A stretch of 64,000 bases of DNA from Cytospora piceicola (taxonomy: Eukaryota > Ascomycota > Sordariomycetes > Diaporthales > Cytosporaceae), in NCBI GenBank assembly GCA_023375675.1, contig JALQBC010000057.1, positions 121,038-185,037 on the forward strand. The letters run 5' to 3'. The position numbers were made by a program, and so were the translations under genes. Under the pieces are notes generated by a model that ran no database searches, was not told the DNA's origin, and saw only the letters and a list, made by a program, of their open reading frames with translations. Shown piece by piece: positions 33,692-44,681 of this stretch. The first letter of the stretch is position 1. Each line of letters starts with the position of its first letter.

Positions 33692-35978
33692 ATGCTGACT
33701 TGGACGTGCAACAAAGCCGTGCGAAGCACCAACGGTTGCTGGACTTGTCGGGTCCGCCGAAAAAAGTGTGACGAAGTCCAACCCGGATGCAGCACATGCA
33801 GCTCGCTTGAGTTGGAGTGTTACGGGTATGGACCTCGGCCAGAATGGATGGACAACGGCCCATTGCAGCAGAGACAGGTCGCTTTGCTCAAAGCTCTCGT
33901 CAGTCAGAACAAGAGACCTCCTCGACGACCGACGCGAAAGTCTGTGGCCCGCGCCCATGACTTTCAGGTCTTGCAGTGGGATGCCTCATCACTTGAGCCG
34001 CCTACGTTGGCCACGCCTAGCTCCGTCGCGACACTCCCTGATACTTGGAACCCCGTCCTTGCCACGAATGGCAACGGACTCCCCACCCTAGTCACGGAGC
34101 AAGAAATGTTCGCTGTTAAGCCTGAACCAAGTCTCCTTGATTATTCTACGGCCAACAGTTATGGTCCAGCAAGGGCATTCTCGTCTTGTATCCACTCTGC
34201 CCCAGACGTTAATTTCCCTGGCTGGGCAGCTGAAGCAGCTTCGACATCAGCTCTGAATTTGTCCAGCACGCCAGATCCCATTGCTGGACAGAGCGGGAGC
34301 TCATGGGCATCGACAATGGTTGAACCATCTCTCATACTCACTGTAATATCCCTTTTGGCCTTCGAACTTCAGTGTCCTAAAGGAAAACGATAATAATTTG
34401 TCACAGGGAATCTCCCCGGCGACCTCTAGCAGCATGAACGTGTTCACGGTGTCCTCTAGCACATCTCACCCTCGAGTTGAAGTACATACCGCAGCCTGGC
34501 GGTCGGCATTGACTTCTCCAAGCGAGGATGCTGCTACAAAAGGAGTCGAGGACGAGCTGTTCGTGCACTACCTGGACCAAGTATTTTACACACAGTATCC
34601 ATTCTACCGATCCCGTGCTAGACATAGCAGGGCGTGGCTGTATTCGATTCTGCGTGCACACCCAGCAACATATTTTGGCACCCTTGCACTGAGCGAGCAC
34701 GAACTACTCGCGATGCGGCCAAGTAAAGACGATGACTTCACTGCCAATCTGTCTCAATTACGCACGAAGGAAAGCTATCATGGCAGGGCTGTCCACGAAA
34801 TGTATCGATTTGTGGGCGGGTTATACTCATGGAGCGAGGACCAACAAGAATCCAATATTCTGATCGGTCTTGTGTCTTTACTGCAACTCGTTTCTTGTGA
34901 GGTACGTAGGGAGCTTTACCCAGAATTGAGAATTGTCAACGGATTACTTGCTAACATGGTAAACTTTCAGCTCTTTAGCGGTTGTACGGGAAATTGGAAA
35001 GACCTTATCCGCAGCGCCAACTGCCTCATTCCCAAGCTTATACAGATACGGTTGTCTCGTGGAAGCAAAGACTCATCGGTCAGTGCAGCTACCGGGGGCA
35101 ATTCCTCAGAAAATGGGCCGGCCAACTTTCTGCTGGGTTGTTTCATCGCTCTTGATGTTCTGTCATCTGTCTCCACTAGATGGACTCCGATGTTGGAGAT
35201 CAACCACGCCGAAGTCCTAGACACGCTCGACATCAACCTTGAGGGAGTTTTGGGCTGCCGCAACTCTGTCATCCAACTGATTCTGGAAATCTCGCTGCTC
35301 GACAGGTGGAAGAAAGACTCTCAAGCGGCTCGCAAGCTCAGTATTCTCGGCCTAGCCAAACGCAGCGAGCGTATCGAGGCCCGTCTCGTGCAGGAACTGA
35401 CTGACCTGGACAAGGAATCGGCCACCGTAGGACAGGATCAAAATCTGGACAGTTCCGGGACTGCAGCGGTTACCGAAATCAGTAGAATTTTTGCGCTTTC
35501 CGCCATCACGTATCTTCATGTCGTGGTGTCAGGTGCGCACCCAGAACTTTCTGAGATCTCCAGTACGTAAATGATGTTCTACAACGTCGCAGATTATCTT
35601 TCTAGGACATTGGCCAGAACATGACTCAAGCACTCGTAAAGAATTCGAAGTATCCTATCTTGGGGTCGCCATTAACAGCTTTCGTTCACAGGCACAGTTG
35701 CGAAGACCATATCTGCGATCAAGAGTCTGAAGGACCTGAGGCTTTTGCAAAATGTTGTATGGCCGTTTTGCGTCACCGGGTGTTTGGCGACGGAGGAACA
35801 GCAACTGGTTCTGCGCGATATGGTTATCACTGCGGCAGGTGTCCCCAGCCCACGCTCCATCATGTGGTCCGAAGCACTCAAAATCGTGGAGGAATGTTGG
35901 ACAAATGGGAGGCTTCACGCTTCACGTGATTGGACATGCGCCATGACTGAACGCGGTAAGTATGTCTTGCTTTGGTAG
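33692..35978 (+). CDS. Zn(II)2Cys6 transcription factor, 674 aa, four exons
   Basis: Exons 33692-34342, 34407-34901, 34971-35562 and 35692-35978. Introns have consensus ends; the second (GTACGT, GCTAAC, TTTCAG) is a multiple of three. The N-terminus has the binuclear zinc cluster CWTCRVRRKKCDEVQPGC followed by STC and EC, with the exact spacing CX2CX6CX6CX2CX6C, then YGPRPEWMDNGPLQQRQ, which is typical of the Fungal_trans_2 subgroup that includes Neurospora acr-2. A Ser/Pro-rich linker leads to a long helical regulatory domain (from about residue 240) ending NVVWPFCVTGC...SEALKIVEECW...AMTERGKYVLLW. A shorter protein would result from an upstream Met at 33608, but M at 33692 is preferred because it sits directly before the zinc cluster. 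By family it binds CGG-type sites in the nucleus. It lies beside the cluster's NRPS and is probably its regulator (inference). Confidence 0.88.
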
Positions 35979-36829
35979 AGGATGTCCGGGGAGTGAAGAC
36001 ATCCAATCTCTACGACCGCAGGTTTTCGTGGATACAGGGGACAGGTTCAAAGGCTTTGAGGCGACCTCTTACTTTGAAGTACGCTGAAAATGAAAAAGCC
36101 GTCACGTTGCTATAGCTATAAATTGCACTGTGTCAGGTATGCTATGTACTTATGGTGATGTTTGTTGGGCGTGAAGATATAGATAAAACACATGGTTAGG
36201 CGGGAAGGTTACTACAGGAAGTCTATGTAATTACAGCAACTTAGAAGTGTGGTACACCCACTAGGTATACCAAAGTACACAGGTAGACTCATGACCCACT
36301 GATTGCTGTAAAGTCTGAGACGGTCTCGTTTTATCTGTCATGTATACTTCAAGATTGATGCTGCTGGGAATGGGACAAGTCTTTGTAAGAACTGCTGCTG
36401 TTGGTGATTGATTAGTACAATTCTACTAGTAGTAGAAAGCCATTTTCCAAAGACAAGTAGTTACAAGGACCGTGCAAAATAACCGCACTTAGTGTATGAC
36501 GGACTGCTGGCCCCTGGCCCACGAAAGTAAAGCGCTTCACTCTTAAAGCGATTCCCATTCGCGCCAAGTTGATAGCCCCAGCAAGTGATTGGGTCAGTGA
36601 GTCTTTCTCTACCCACTGGTACGGCTGGCTAATAATTTCTGATATAATCCGAGGTGGTTATACTGGTCGATCGGCAGCCAATGATCTTTCGTCTAGTAGT
36701 TATTCACAATGACATTGTGAAGGCCTTGTTTCTTTTATCTGTCCGCGAGCTGGGCCACCCATCTGCATATTTGTCAGCCATAAACCCATTATACTGGAGT
36801 ATCAATTTACCCAGAGCTCAAGCAGAAAA
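35979..36829. other. Intergenic between regulator and NRPS remnant
   Basis: No frame of note. 36000-36700 is moderately AT-rich with normal dinucleotides. It may have held the promoter and the missing start of the NRPS gene. Confidence 0.5.
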
Positions 36830-39800
36830 GTGAGGAGATTTGAGTGGACTGACGAAAGAGCTTTCGCCTGGAACCGCTTGCTGAGTCCTTCGAAAAGGGT
36901 TTACGAGTTCTTCGAATCGATTGACGCCAAGCAGGGCGGTGGACCAAAGCATCCCGTCGACCAATATCCGAATTCTTCTGCATCACCTTGGAGCTACTAT
37001 ACAATAGGTGCTTACCAGTTGACTAACCCGGAATCCAGTGTTGCATCCTTGGAAATCATATCTCCAGACGAACGGAAACTGCTCTATACCTTTGGCGCCG
37101 CTACAGTTCAGCCGAAGAGCGGCTTGGTAAGTCCCTGGTAGAGGTAGAGGAAAGGGCAGAGCTGACACCGGACGCAGAGGGAGTTCAGTTTTCAATGGTC
37201 TTTCTGCAACCCATGGAATTTCAGATCTTCGCCATCTGCTGTTCTTCAATTTGGTCTTCTCCGCGGCCCAGAGGTGCCTCTGGGAGACTATACACCGGGG
37301 GTTGCCTTTGCCTCGCTAGCAAGGCCAACATCACGCTCCACGCCGCCAGAACCATCAACATGAAGCAAGTCAATTGCCATGACCTCCAAGACCGTGTCAA
37401 TTTTGTCACCAGCCCAGGTGCCCAGACTTCGGAGACTGGTACTGGGTGGAGAGAAGGTAAATCCAACAATCATTGAGACGTGGGGAAACCACCTTGAGCT
37501 TGTCACGTCGTATGGCCTCAGCGAATGCACTCAGCTCAACTGGCGTCACAGACGACACCCTGGTTCCAGAGATCGAGTTGTTGGGAAGCCAGTTGACACT
37601 ACAAAATTCTGGGTCCTGACGCATGGAACAACAAGCTTTTCACCTCTGCTCATCCAGTGGACTTGTGTCTCGGCGGTGCCTCGCTTGCTCGAGGTTATCT
37701 TCACAACCCAGAAAGGACACGAAAGAGAATCATCGAGAACCTTTCCGATCGAAACGACTCTACAGAACGGGAGACATCGCAGTCCGGCACATTAATCGGT
37801 CCATTAAGCTAATTGGACGCATCGAATCTCAAGTCAAGACCTATAGGCAGAGGGGGGATCCTAACGAGCCTAATTCAGTCTTACAGACACACTCCCTGGT
37901 CGAGGACTCTGCCATCGTCTCAACCATTTTTAACGAATAGATGAAACTCGTCGCCATCGTCGTCGGCCGCTCGGGTCAGGACTGATCGTGCCTTGCCAAG
38001 GATTTGCATTCGTACCTTACCATGCGTTGACCGCTGTATATGATTCCGAGCTTCTGGTTGTCGCAGCCTGTCCTGCCTTTAAACGGCAACGGAAAGGTGA
38101 ACATTCCAGCGCTCTAACGAATTTTCGACGGTCTCAGCCGATCAGGACAACTTCTGCCACAGCGGTCGAGGACAGCTATTGATGCTGATCTCTCGAGAAC
38201 GAGGGTATTACTCGGGCACTTTGGACGAAGTTTTTTGTCACTTCCCGAGTCGCATGTTTCTCTTTCGCCTTCACTGGAAGCCATCCAAATCGCATCTCGA
38301 CTGCAAGCGGATCACGCCCTGGTCCTTCGTGTCGGTCGAGGACATTCTTCTCGGTAGCCCTTTAGTCCATGTGGCTACTCTGGCCAAGCATCAGCCTGCT
38401 GAAATCGTGACCGAGGATCATATTGTTCCTTTCTCTTTGCTCAAGGCCGGTTATCTTTTGGTCCTCTAGGCTTGTCTGCCGAAGATCTAGACGTGGAGGA
38501 TGTTTTTCCTGTCACCCCCTTCCAAGATGCGGCGGTGGCCTACAAAATTACAGGTGGAAGAAGCTGTGTGTACTGCCACTCCTACAGCTTTTGGGCGTCG
38601 AAACTGCCTTGGCACACATCAGAAATGGATCTACAAGAGTATATGCAGTATCAGACGATATGTGATCTACACTTCAGGGTCTACGGGCAAACCCAAGGGC
38701 ACGCTTCTTACGCATAGAGCGCTCACGACGTCCGTCAAGGGAATCATCAAAGCTACCGGTCTTGTCAAAATGACCTTATCGCGCGTTGTGGGCCCTGAAC
38801 TATACGTTCGATGGTTAGTTCTACACACTGTTCCCTTCTCGCCACAGGAAGCACATCATGTGTTGCTCCACAAAGTAACATCCTGACTAACAACAGGACT
38901 GATCAATACGATGAGGATAACATCCATTTGTGCGACTCCGACGATTGCTAGCTTGTTTCACCCCGGTGATGTTCCTACATTTGTAGTCCTGGCCACTGGG
39001 GGCGAGTCGGTCACAAGGCTTATGCAAACAGTGTGGGCATCGCGCATTCGAGTCTACAGCGCCTATGGGCCCACCGAGGCTACCATGGCCGTCACTGCAC
39101 ACATGGTTACTCCTGAAATGAAACTCCAGAATATCGGGCGAACCTTTGATGGAGTCCACGCTCTAGTCGTCAACCCGGAGGCTCTGCAACCAGTGCCCAT
39201 GGGCAATGTAGGCGAGCTGTGCCTCGCTGGCCTGCAGTTGGAAAAAGGCCATCATGAACGCCCCGAGGCTACAGCTGCCGCCTTCCACAGCCTGCCGGAT
39301 GGACGACTCTATAAGACAGGAGACCTCTCCCGTTGGTTTCCGGACAATGAGATCGAGCTGTTTGGTCACAAAGACGACCAAGTCAAGATCAACCGGTACC
39401 GGGCTGAACTGGGAGAGATCGAAAGTGTCCTGCTTCGAGAAGTTCCCTCCATGCAGTGCGCCGTCATCGTTGCTGAGTTCTCCTTAAGAAAGCAAATTGT
39501 CGCCTTCTGCTGCCCAACATCGCTGCTGCTGCCCGCGTCCTTGTCGGTGGGTCCACAAGGAGATTGTGTGCTCCTGTCTCCAGAAGATGCTCCCGGTGCA
39601 ACCAAGATCAAAGACCAACTGTCAACCTTGCCAGAGTACATGATACTTACCCTATGGTTTCCTGTGTCGCACTTCCCACTTATGAGTACTGGAAAAACCG
39701 ACCTAAAACGCCTGCAAGATTGGTGGAGAGCACGGAGGACACGGTGCTAAAGCGATATTTTTCGCAGGAAGAGGAGGGTGACAACCGCCGCGGAAGTGGG

Positions 39801-40387
39801 ATTACAATCATTATGGTCTGTCCTCTTCGATACTGCCGCTGAGGACATCCACGCCAACACCAGCTTCCACGCCTTGGCCGGAGCCTCTATTTTGGCATTG
39901 ATTCTTGTCAGCATGCTTCGTCGAAAGGGCCACCTTGTCAAGGTCAGCGATATTCTGTCGAGTGCCACTCTGAGCAAACAAGCGGCGCTGTTGGCTGGAG
40001 CTTCCACCCACACGACAAACCGCCGACGCAGGTGTCTTTATCAGTGAGGCCTCACATGGAGTAAAATTCTGGGCGAGATCTATGCCGCGCTTGGTCGCGA
40101 CCGGGACGAGGCGGCTGCCAAATGTCTCTTCTGCTTCCAGCCGTTCGACCCGGCACCGGCTGTTCAGGAGGAGATGCGGTGGATTATCATGAAAAATGAG
40201 GAAGAACCGCATGCACTTTGACTACTGTCTGCAGCTTGCGGTCATCAAGGCGCAGGCAAAGGGCGAGTATACGCTGCGCTTCATGTATGATGAGAGAGCA
40301 TTCACGGAGGAGGATGCGCGAGGAGCTTTGGCGTGGTATGTCGCCTGTCTGGAGGATATGTGCATGGGAGTGATTTCAGTAAAGTAG
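36830..40387 (+). pseudogene. Non-ribosomal peptide synthetase remnant, two modules with deletions
   Basis: In order: a linker SVASLEIISPDERKLL (about 37040), the adenylation segment LVLGGEKVNPTIIETW...SYGLSECT (37400-37545), RLYRTGDIA and LIGRIESQVK (37770-37840), carrier-region traces (38160-38460), and a condensation start EDVFPVTPFQDAAV (38490). The frame then jumps without an intervening condensation core into YTSGSTGKPKG, the A3 core of a second adenylation domain (38668-38700). Next come YGPTEAT, RLYKTGDLSRW, GHKDDQVKINRYRAELGEIES and MSTGKTDLKRL (39060-39710), a carrier domain (NTSFHALAGASILALI, 39855-39905) and a condensation/epimerisation end (HFDYCLQLAVIKAQ, 40208). Frames change at least five times. 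The longest open part is 38911-39750. Intact NRPSs are usually many kilobases longer. By family it activated amino acids and joined them; this copy cannot. Confidence 0.9.
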
Positions 40388-41334
40388 TGTAGACCTGAAT
40401 CTCCGAGTTTTCCTTGCAAGTCAATAAAGTGTCTACTGTGCTCTATGCATGGACCCGTCTCGTTGAGTTGCTACCGTCTTAAGGCCTAGGTAGACCGGAT
40501 GACTACCTAAGTACTTAAGCACCTAAGCACCTAACCTAGGAAGGTATAAGCCCTCATCCTCAGAGGGCTATGCCGGCCTCATATGGGTGACAAGGTCCGA
40601 CGAGTGAAATCGCCCAGCAACCATGGCCACATCTAGTTCGGCAATCAGATCGGGTTTTACGAGCTCAAGCTTGCCCAGGTGAGCATTGGGCTTCGCATCT
40701 GGTGAGAGGCTACTAAGGAGCCTCGTTCGATGGCGTATCTACGGTACCTATCGCTCACTCTCGAGGCCCATATATTGCAAATACCGTCTGACTGTACCAT
40801 GCTGTGCCGTCTTCACACATCTCCGACGGGTCGATATCACCCCGAGTCGACAGGGTGTCCAGCGGTAACGCTAACCAAAGGCGGACAGTCGCGCTGCGGC
40901 TATCATGAGGCCCGGCGCCCGGATTATCACGACTTGCCAGCACACATTTTCTGGCAGTGCAGCGCGCAGAGCTCGGTGGCTTCTTGCTCGTCTTTCTGGT
41001 CGGTCGTGAGCATGCTCAGCGGGGGTTGAATTGCACCGTGCTGGCGCCGAGATGCAAAATCGACCAGACAACGACCCGAAGGCGTGGGTCGGTCCTAGAC
41101 TCCCCAGGCTATATCACTGCTCAGTAAAGTGCACCATTTTCATCATGTTAAGACAGATTTCTCACTCAGGTGACCACCGTAAGCTGTTAGACAACTCCAG
41201 ACTACTTCAAACACGTATTGGCGATCCATCTTTTGACAGACTTTTGTGCCTCATCCTCACAACCCACCCCGTCTGTTGGTCCGACATCAAAGGAGACAAC
41301 AGACAGACCACCTTGACACCACCGCCTATGCGCA
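40388..41334. other. Intergenic upstream of the MFS gene
   Basis: At 40485-40545 there is a cluster of 'acctaagtactt' and 'cctaggta' words. 40600-41300 has normal composition with short frames only. The region includes the promoter of the exporter gene. Confidence 0.5.
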
Positions 41335-43026
41335 ATGGATCCTGCCACTGTGCCCAAAACGATGGCGAACGACGCTGCCGATAGCGTCAGAAACATGTCT
41401 GGCTCCTCTGAGCGAGCGTCCATGACTCCCCCCTCCTCTGATGAGAAAGCCATGCATGTGTCTGCCCAGCATGACGAAGCCGCCGGAGCCGCTCCTCCAC
41501 GCGACATCACCGGATGGAGATGGGCCGTCGTCATCCTGGCCATTCTTAGCACCCAATTTCTCTTTGCGCTCGACAATACCATCGTCGCCAACGTCCAGCC
41601 TGTGATTGTCGAGGAGTTCGCGGCCGTGTCGAAGCTCTCCTGGATCAGCGTCGCCTTCCTCATCGGCGCTGCCTCCACCCACCAGATCTGGGGCAAGGTT
41701 TACGACCAATTCAACTCGAAATGGCTCTACATCCTGTGCATTCTTCTTTTCGAGGCCGGCTCGGCGCTTTGCGGCGCAGCGCCCACAATCGAAGCCTTCA
41801 TCGTCGGGCGTGCTATTTGTGGCTTTACAGGCGCAGGCATGTATGTCGGCCTAATGGCCATGATAGCCACCACGACGACCATTCAGGAGCGTCCTGCGTA
41901 TCTTGGTCTGTCGGGATTGACGTGGGGCGTCGGTACGGTTCTGGGGCCCATCATCGGCGGCGCCTTTACCGACTCAGCCGCCGGTTGGCGGTGGTCCTTC
42001 TACATCAACCTGGTCATTGGCGCTGTGTTCGCGCCTGTCTACGTCTTCATGCTTCCCAACAGGGACCCGCGCCCGGGTGCCAGTCTGGGACAGCGAGCCG
42101 TGGAGCTGGACTACTTTGGCACGCTCCTGACCCTGGGCGCGTTCATTTCGGGCGTTATGGCCATATCCTTCGGAGGGGTCGACTACGCGTGGAAATCGGG
42201 CACCATCATCGGCCTGTTCTGCTGCTCCGGTGTGCTCTTCCTTCTGCTTGGTCTGCAGCAGTCTTTCACCATCATGACGACCGTCTCCCGGCGCATCTTC
42301 CCGGTCGAGTTTTTCAAGAGTCGCACCATTCTGGTCATGTTCGCCGCCATGGCATCCGGGGGCACCAGCCTCTTCCTCCCTGTGTATTACATCCCGCTCT
42401 TCTTCCAGTTTACACGCGGGGACTCGGCCTTGGAGTCGGGTGTCCGCCTCCTGCCCTTTATACTGCTCCTGATCTTTTCCGTGATTCTCAACGGCGGCCT
42501 GATGGCCAAGCTCGGTTATTATATGCCGTGGTATACCGCAGGCGGCGCTCTTGTCCTCGTAGGAAGCGCGCTGATGGTGACAGTGGATGCCTCGACATCG
42601 GCCGCCCACATATATGGATACACCGTCATTATTGGTTTTGGCGCGGGTCTCTTCGCCCAAGCGTCCTTTGCAGTGGCACAGGCTGTCACCGCCCCCGCCA
42701 TGGTCGGTGCTGCCGTTGGCTTCATAGCGTGTGCGCAGATCAGCGGGATCACACTTGCACTCGCCATTGCCAATGCCGTCTTCCACAATGGAGCCCAGAC
42801 TGGGATTGGCAGGATCCTGCCTGGAATGTCAGCCACAGACGTCCAGGACCTTATCGCAGGGGCGCGTTCTGTAATCTTTCAAGGGTTGAGTACGGAGATG
42901 CAGGAGCAGGTTATGGATGCAATTGTGAGCGCGCAGCAAAAGGTGTACATACTTATGGTCACAGCTGGAGCTTTAACCCTTGTGTTGAGTCTGTTGATGA
43001 AGCGAGAGAAACTGTTCACTAGATGA
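41335..43026 (+). CDS. MFS transporter, DHA2-type (14 TM), 563 aa, intact
   Basis: One frame without introns. After a hydrophilic N-terminus (about 60 residues) the membrane part begins WRWAVVILAILSTQFLFALDNTIV, whose LDNTIV is the D1 motif of the 14-helix drug:H+ antiporters. Motif A appears as GKVYDQFNSKWLY, and the antiporter motif C as LTWGVGTVLGPIIGG in helix 5. About 14 hydrophobic segments follow with the usual long loop after helix 10. The C-terminus is short and basic. By family it would export a hydrophobic small molecule from the plasma membrane or a vesicle. It sits next to the NRPS remnant and uses GC-rich codons throughout, unlike the decayed neighbours. The plus frame 41721-43022 and the minus frame 41974-42786 are shadows. 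Confidence 0.93.
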   Translation: MDPATVPKTMANDAADSVRNMSGSSERASMTPPSSDEKAMHVSAQHDEAAGAAPPRDITGWRWAVVILAILSTQFLFALDNTIVANVQPVIVEEFAAVSKLSWISVAFLIGAASTHQIWGKVYDQFNSKWLYILCILLFEAGSALCGAAPTIEAFIVGRAICGFTGAGMYVGLMAMIATTTTIQERPAYLGLSGLTWGVGTVLGPIIGGAFTDSAAGWRWSFYINLVIGAVFAPVYVFMLPNRDPRPGASLGQRAVELDYFGTLLTLGAFISGVMAISFGGVDYAWKSGTIIGLFCCSGVLFLLLGLQQSFTIMTTVSRRIFPVEFFKSRTILVMFAAMASGGTSLFLPVYYIPLFFQFTRGDSALESGVRLLPFILLLIFSVILNGGLMAKLGYYMPWYTAGGALVLVGSALMVTVDASTSAAHIYGYTVIIGFGAGLFAQASFAVAQAVTAPAMVGAAVGFIACAQISGITLALAIANAVFHNGAQTGIGRILPGMSATDVQDLIAGARSVIFQGLSTEMQEQVMDAIVSAQQKVYILMVTAGALTLVLSLLMKREKLFTR

Positions 43027-43207
43027 CCAGAGGCGCTCAGCTGGGGGCGCGGTCAACTGGTTGGTTGCCCAGGTGTGTTTCTGGTTTGCGTTTCGCCCCA
43101 CAAGCCTAGACCGGCAATATATTATTTGTTTTATCGGAGTCTATTGTGTCATTCTAGATGTGCGCGTTTGTAGGGCGCAACGGCGGAATCGGAATTCAGC
43201 CTCGTGG

Positions 43208-44082
43208 TTAGTAAGAATGATCAAATTCATTAAATATTAAATAACGGTCATCATGACACGGAGTATCATTTTCGCAACTGTATTCCCGAGAATATTGATC
43301 TTCCTTGAAGTTATCGTGTCTAGAGCTGTCACTGTCCTCAGAGCTGCTGTAGTCCGACTCTTCTTCCGAAGAAGTTTCTTGTGCTACATCATTTCGCGTC
43401 AGAAGCCCGAGAAATTTCGAATTGTTGCTGTCTTCCACGGCAGCCATATTGATACCACAATTCCGGACATCCACGTCGTCCGGGACATAGACTGAATGCT
43501 ACGCCATTAACCTGACCCGCGAGCTCGCAAGACAGCCTGTTACGGGCTTCATGATGACGATGTGCTTCGCGTTCTCTGCGGCCATCTCAAGTACGCTTGC
43601 AACGAAAGCGTCGACGCGCGACTTCGCTCCGTACATGCGCGAGACTGAGTCCAGGAGTATGAAGACGACACAACCATCTGGCAAGAGGGACAACAAATTT
43701 TGAAGAGCCGGCTGGGGTATTTGAGATCCTTGCCTGACTTTCGCCAGATTTTGTCGGCGTCCTCGGCGGCGAGTTTGATGCTTGGCTGCTTGGTCAGGAT
43801 GAAGTCCAGGAGCTGGTCGTTGAGACTCTTTAGCATTCCAAGCATGCCGGCAACGTCTTCGCTGAACGATGCGCTCTTCCTGAGCCCACAGAAAAAGGAT
43901 AGAACTGCAAAATGTGGGTTTCCGCCGAGGGTCAACGCTGTCATGGCGGTACTGAGTGAGATGAAGCCTACGAGGTCCTCTGGAGGCGGATGAGTTGAAC
44001 AATTACTATAGGTTTTGTGCATCTCGGCAATTTTGTAGGTATACAGTAAGGGCACCCCTTTTATTATAACCCTGTTTAGCAT
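43208..44082 (-). pseudogene. Truncated NLR/NACHT-associated ATPase-like pseudogene
   Basis: On the minus strand, 44030-43720 reads FISLSTAMTALTLGGNPHFAVLSFFCGLR...LAAEDADKIWRKSGKDLKY. The frame then shifts near 43700 to LLSLLPDGCVVFILLDSVSRMYG and VDAFVASVLEMAAENAKHIVI, a Walker B-like strand (VFILLDS) as in the P-loop part of fungal NLR-like proteins. A TAG at 43499 interrupts it. The same frame goes on with HSVYVPDDVDV and an acidic, Ser-rich tail (EEESDYSSSEDSDSS) to the stop at 43208. The N-terminal half with the P-loop is absent: the reading frame runs out in the MITE at 44044-44408. The intact family is thought to work in non-self recognition. Assignment to the family is moderate; the broken state is clear. 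Confidence 0.55.
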
Positions 44083-44408
44083 ATATAAGAGATTTGTTAT
44101 ACAAATCCGTTAGATATCTTTCTTTTAGTATACAGAGCCTTTTATCTAAGATATATTATATATTGTACGGATTTTAGATATATTTTAAAAAGAGGTATAT
44201 ACCTTTATACTAAACCTTAGTAAAGCTTAACCCGAACCTTAATTGAGACTACTACCCCTTTATTGAAATCTCTAAATCGGGAGAAAGGTAGGTTTAAGTA
44301 TCTAGGTAGTTACATAGATAGTTACGTGCACCCCCCTTTATTATATCATCTTGATTTATCGTATATATTGCTTAGATGGAACGTGTGATAAAAGGGGTGC
44401 CCTTACTG
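44044..44408. mobile_element. 365-bp MITE of Tc1/mariner type
   Basis: Both ends carry CAGTAAGGGCACCCCTTTTA as a near-perfect inverted repeat, with TA on each outer side (44042-44043 and 44409-44410). The inside is AT-rich with no coding capacity. The element lies at the broken 5' end of the NLR-like pseudogene. Confidence 0.9.
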
Positions 44409-44515
44409 TATTGTCCGGATTAAGTCGTAGCTAGCTTTATACCAGCGAATGATAGCGGCTAATTGGGGGCTAGGGAAGCTTGAAAGAGGCCCCCGGGTGC
44501 AGAAGACGCGGTAGA

Positions 44516-44681
44516 TGTTAGACGGCAGCAGGGGTCCCTGCAGAAATACCTCGGTCCGTATAAATAAGTAAGTTATATAATTAACTTCGGGATATATTTA
44601 ATATAGAAATTAACGTACCCGAGTAAACGGGGTACGAAATAATATATTAATATATTAATCGAGTATATATTACGTATAATA
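44516..44681 (+). repeat. 5' LTR of the Copia element
   Basis: Starts TGTTAGACGGCAG, ends ACGTATAATA. About 90% identical to 50695-50862; the differences are mainly C/T and G/A. Confidence 0.9.

Noticed and set aside
34899..34975. Reading through 34902-34970 as coding in the regulator gene
   Set aside because: The 69 bases keep the frame open, but GTACGT, GCTAAC and TTTCAG mark them as an intron.
41721..43022. 433-codon plus frame inside the MFS gene, and 41974-42786 on the minus strand
   Set aside because: Shadows of the GC-rich MFS coding frame; Arg/His-rich without transport motifs.
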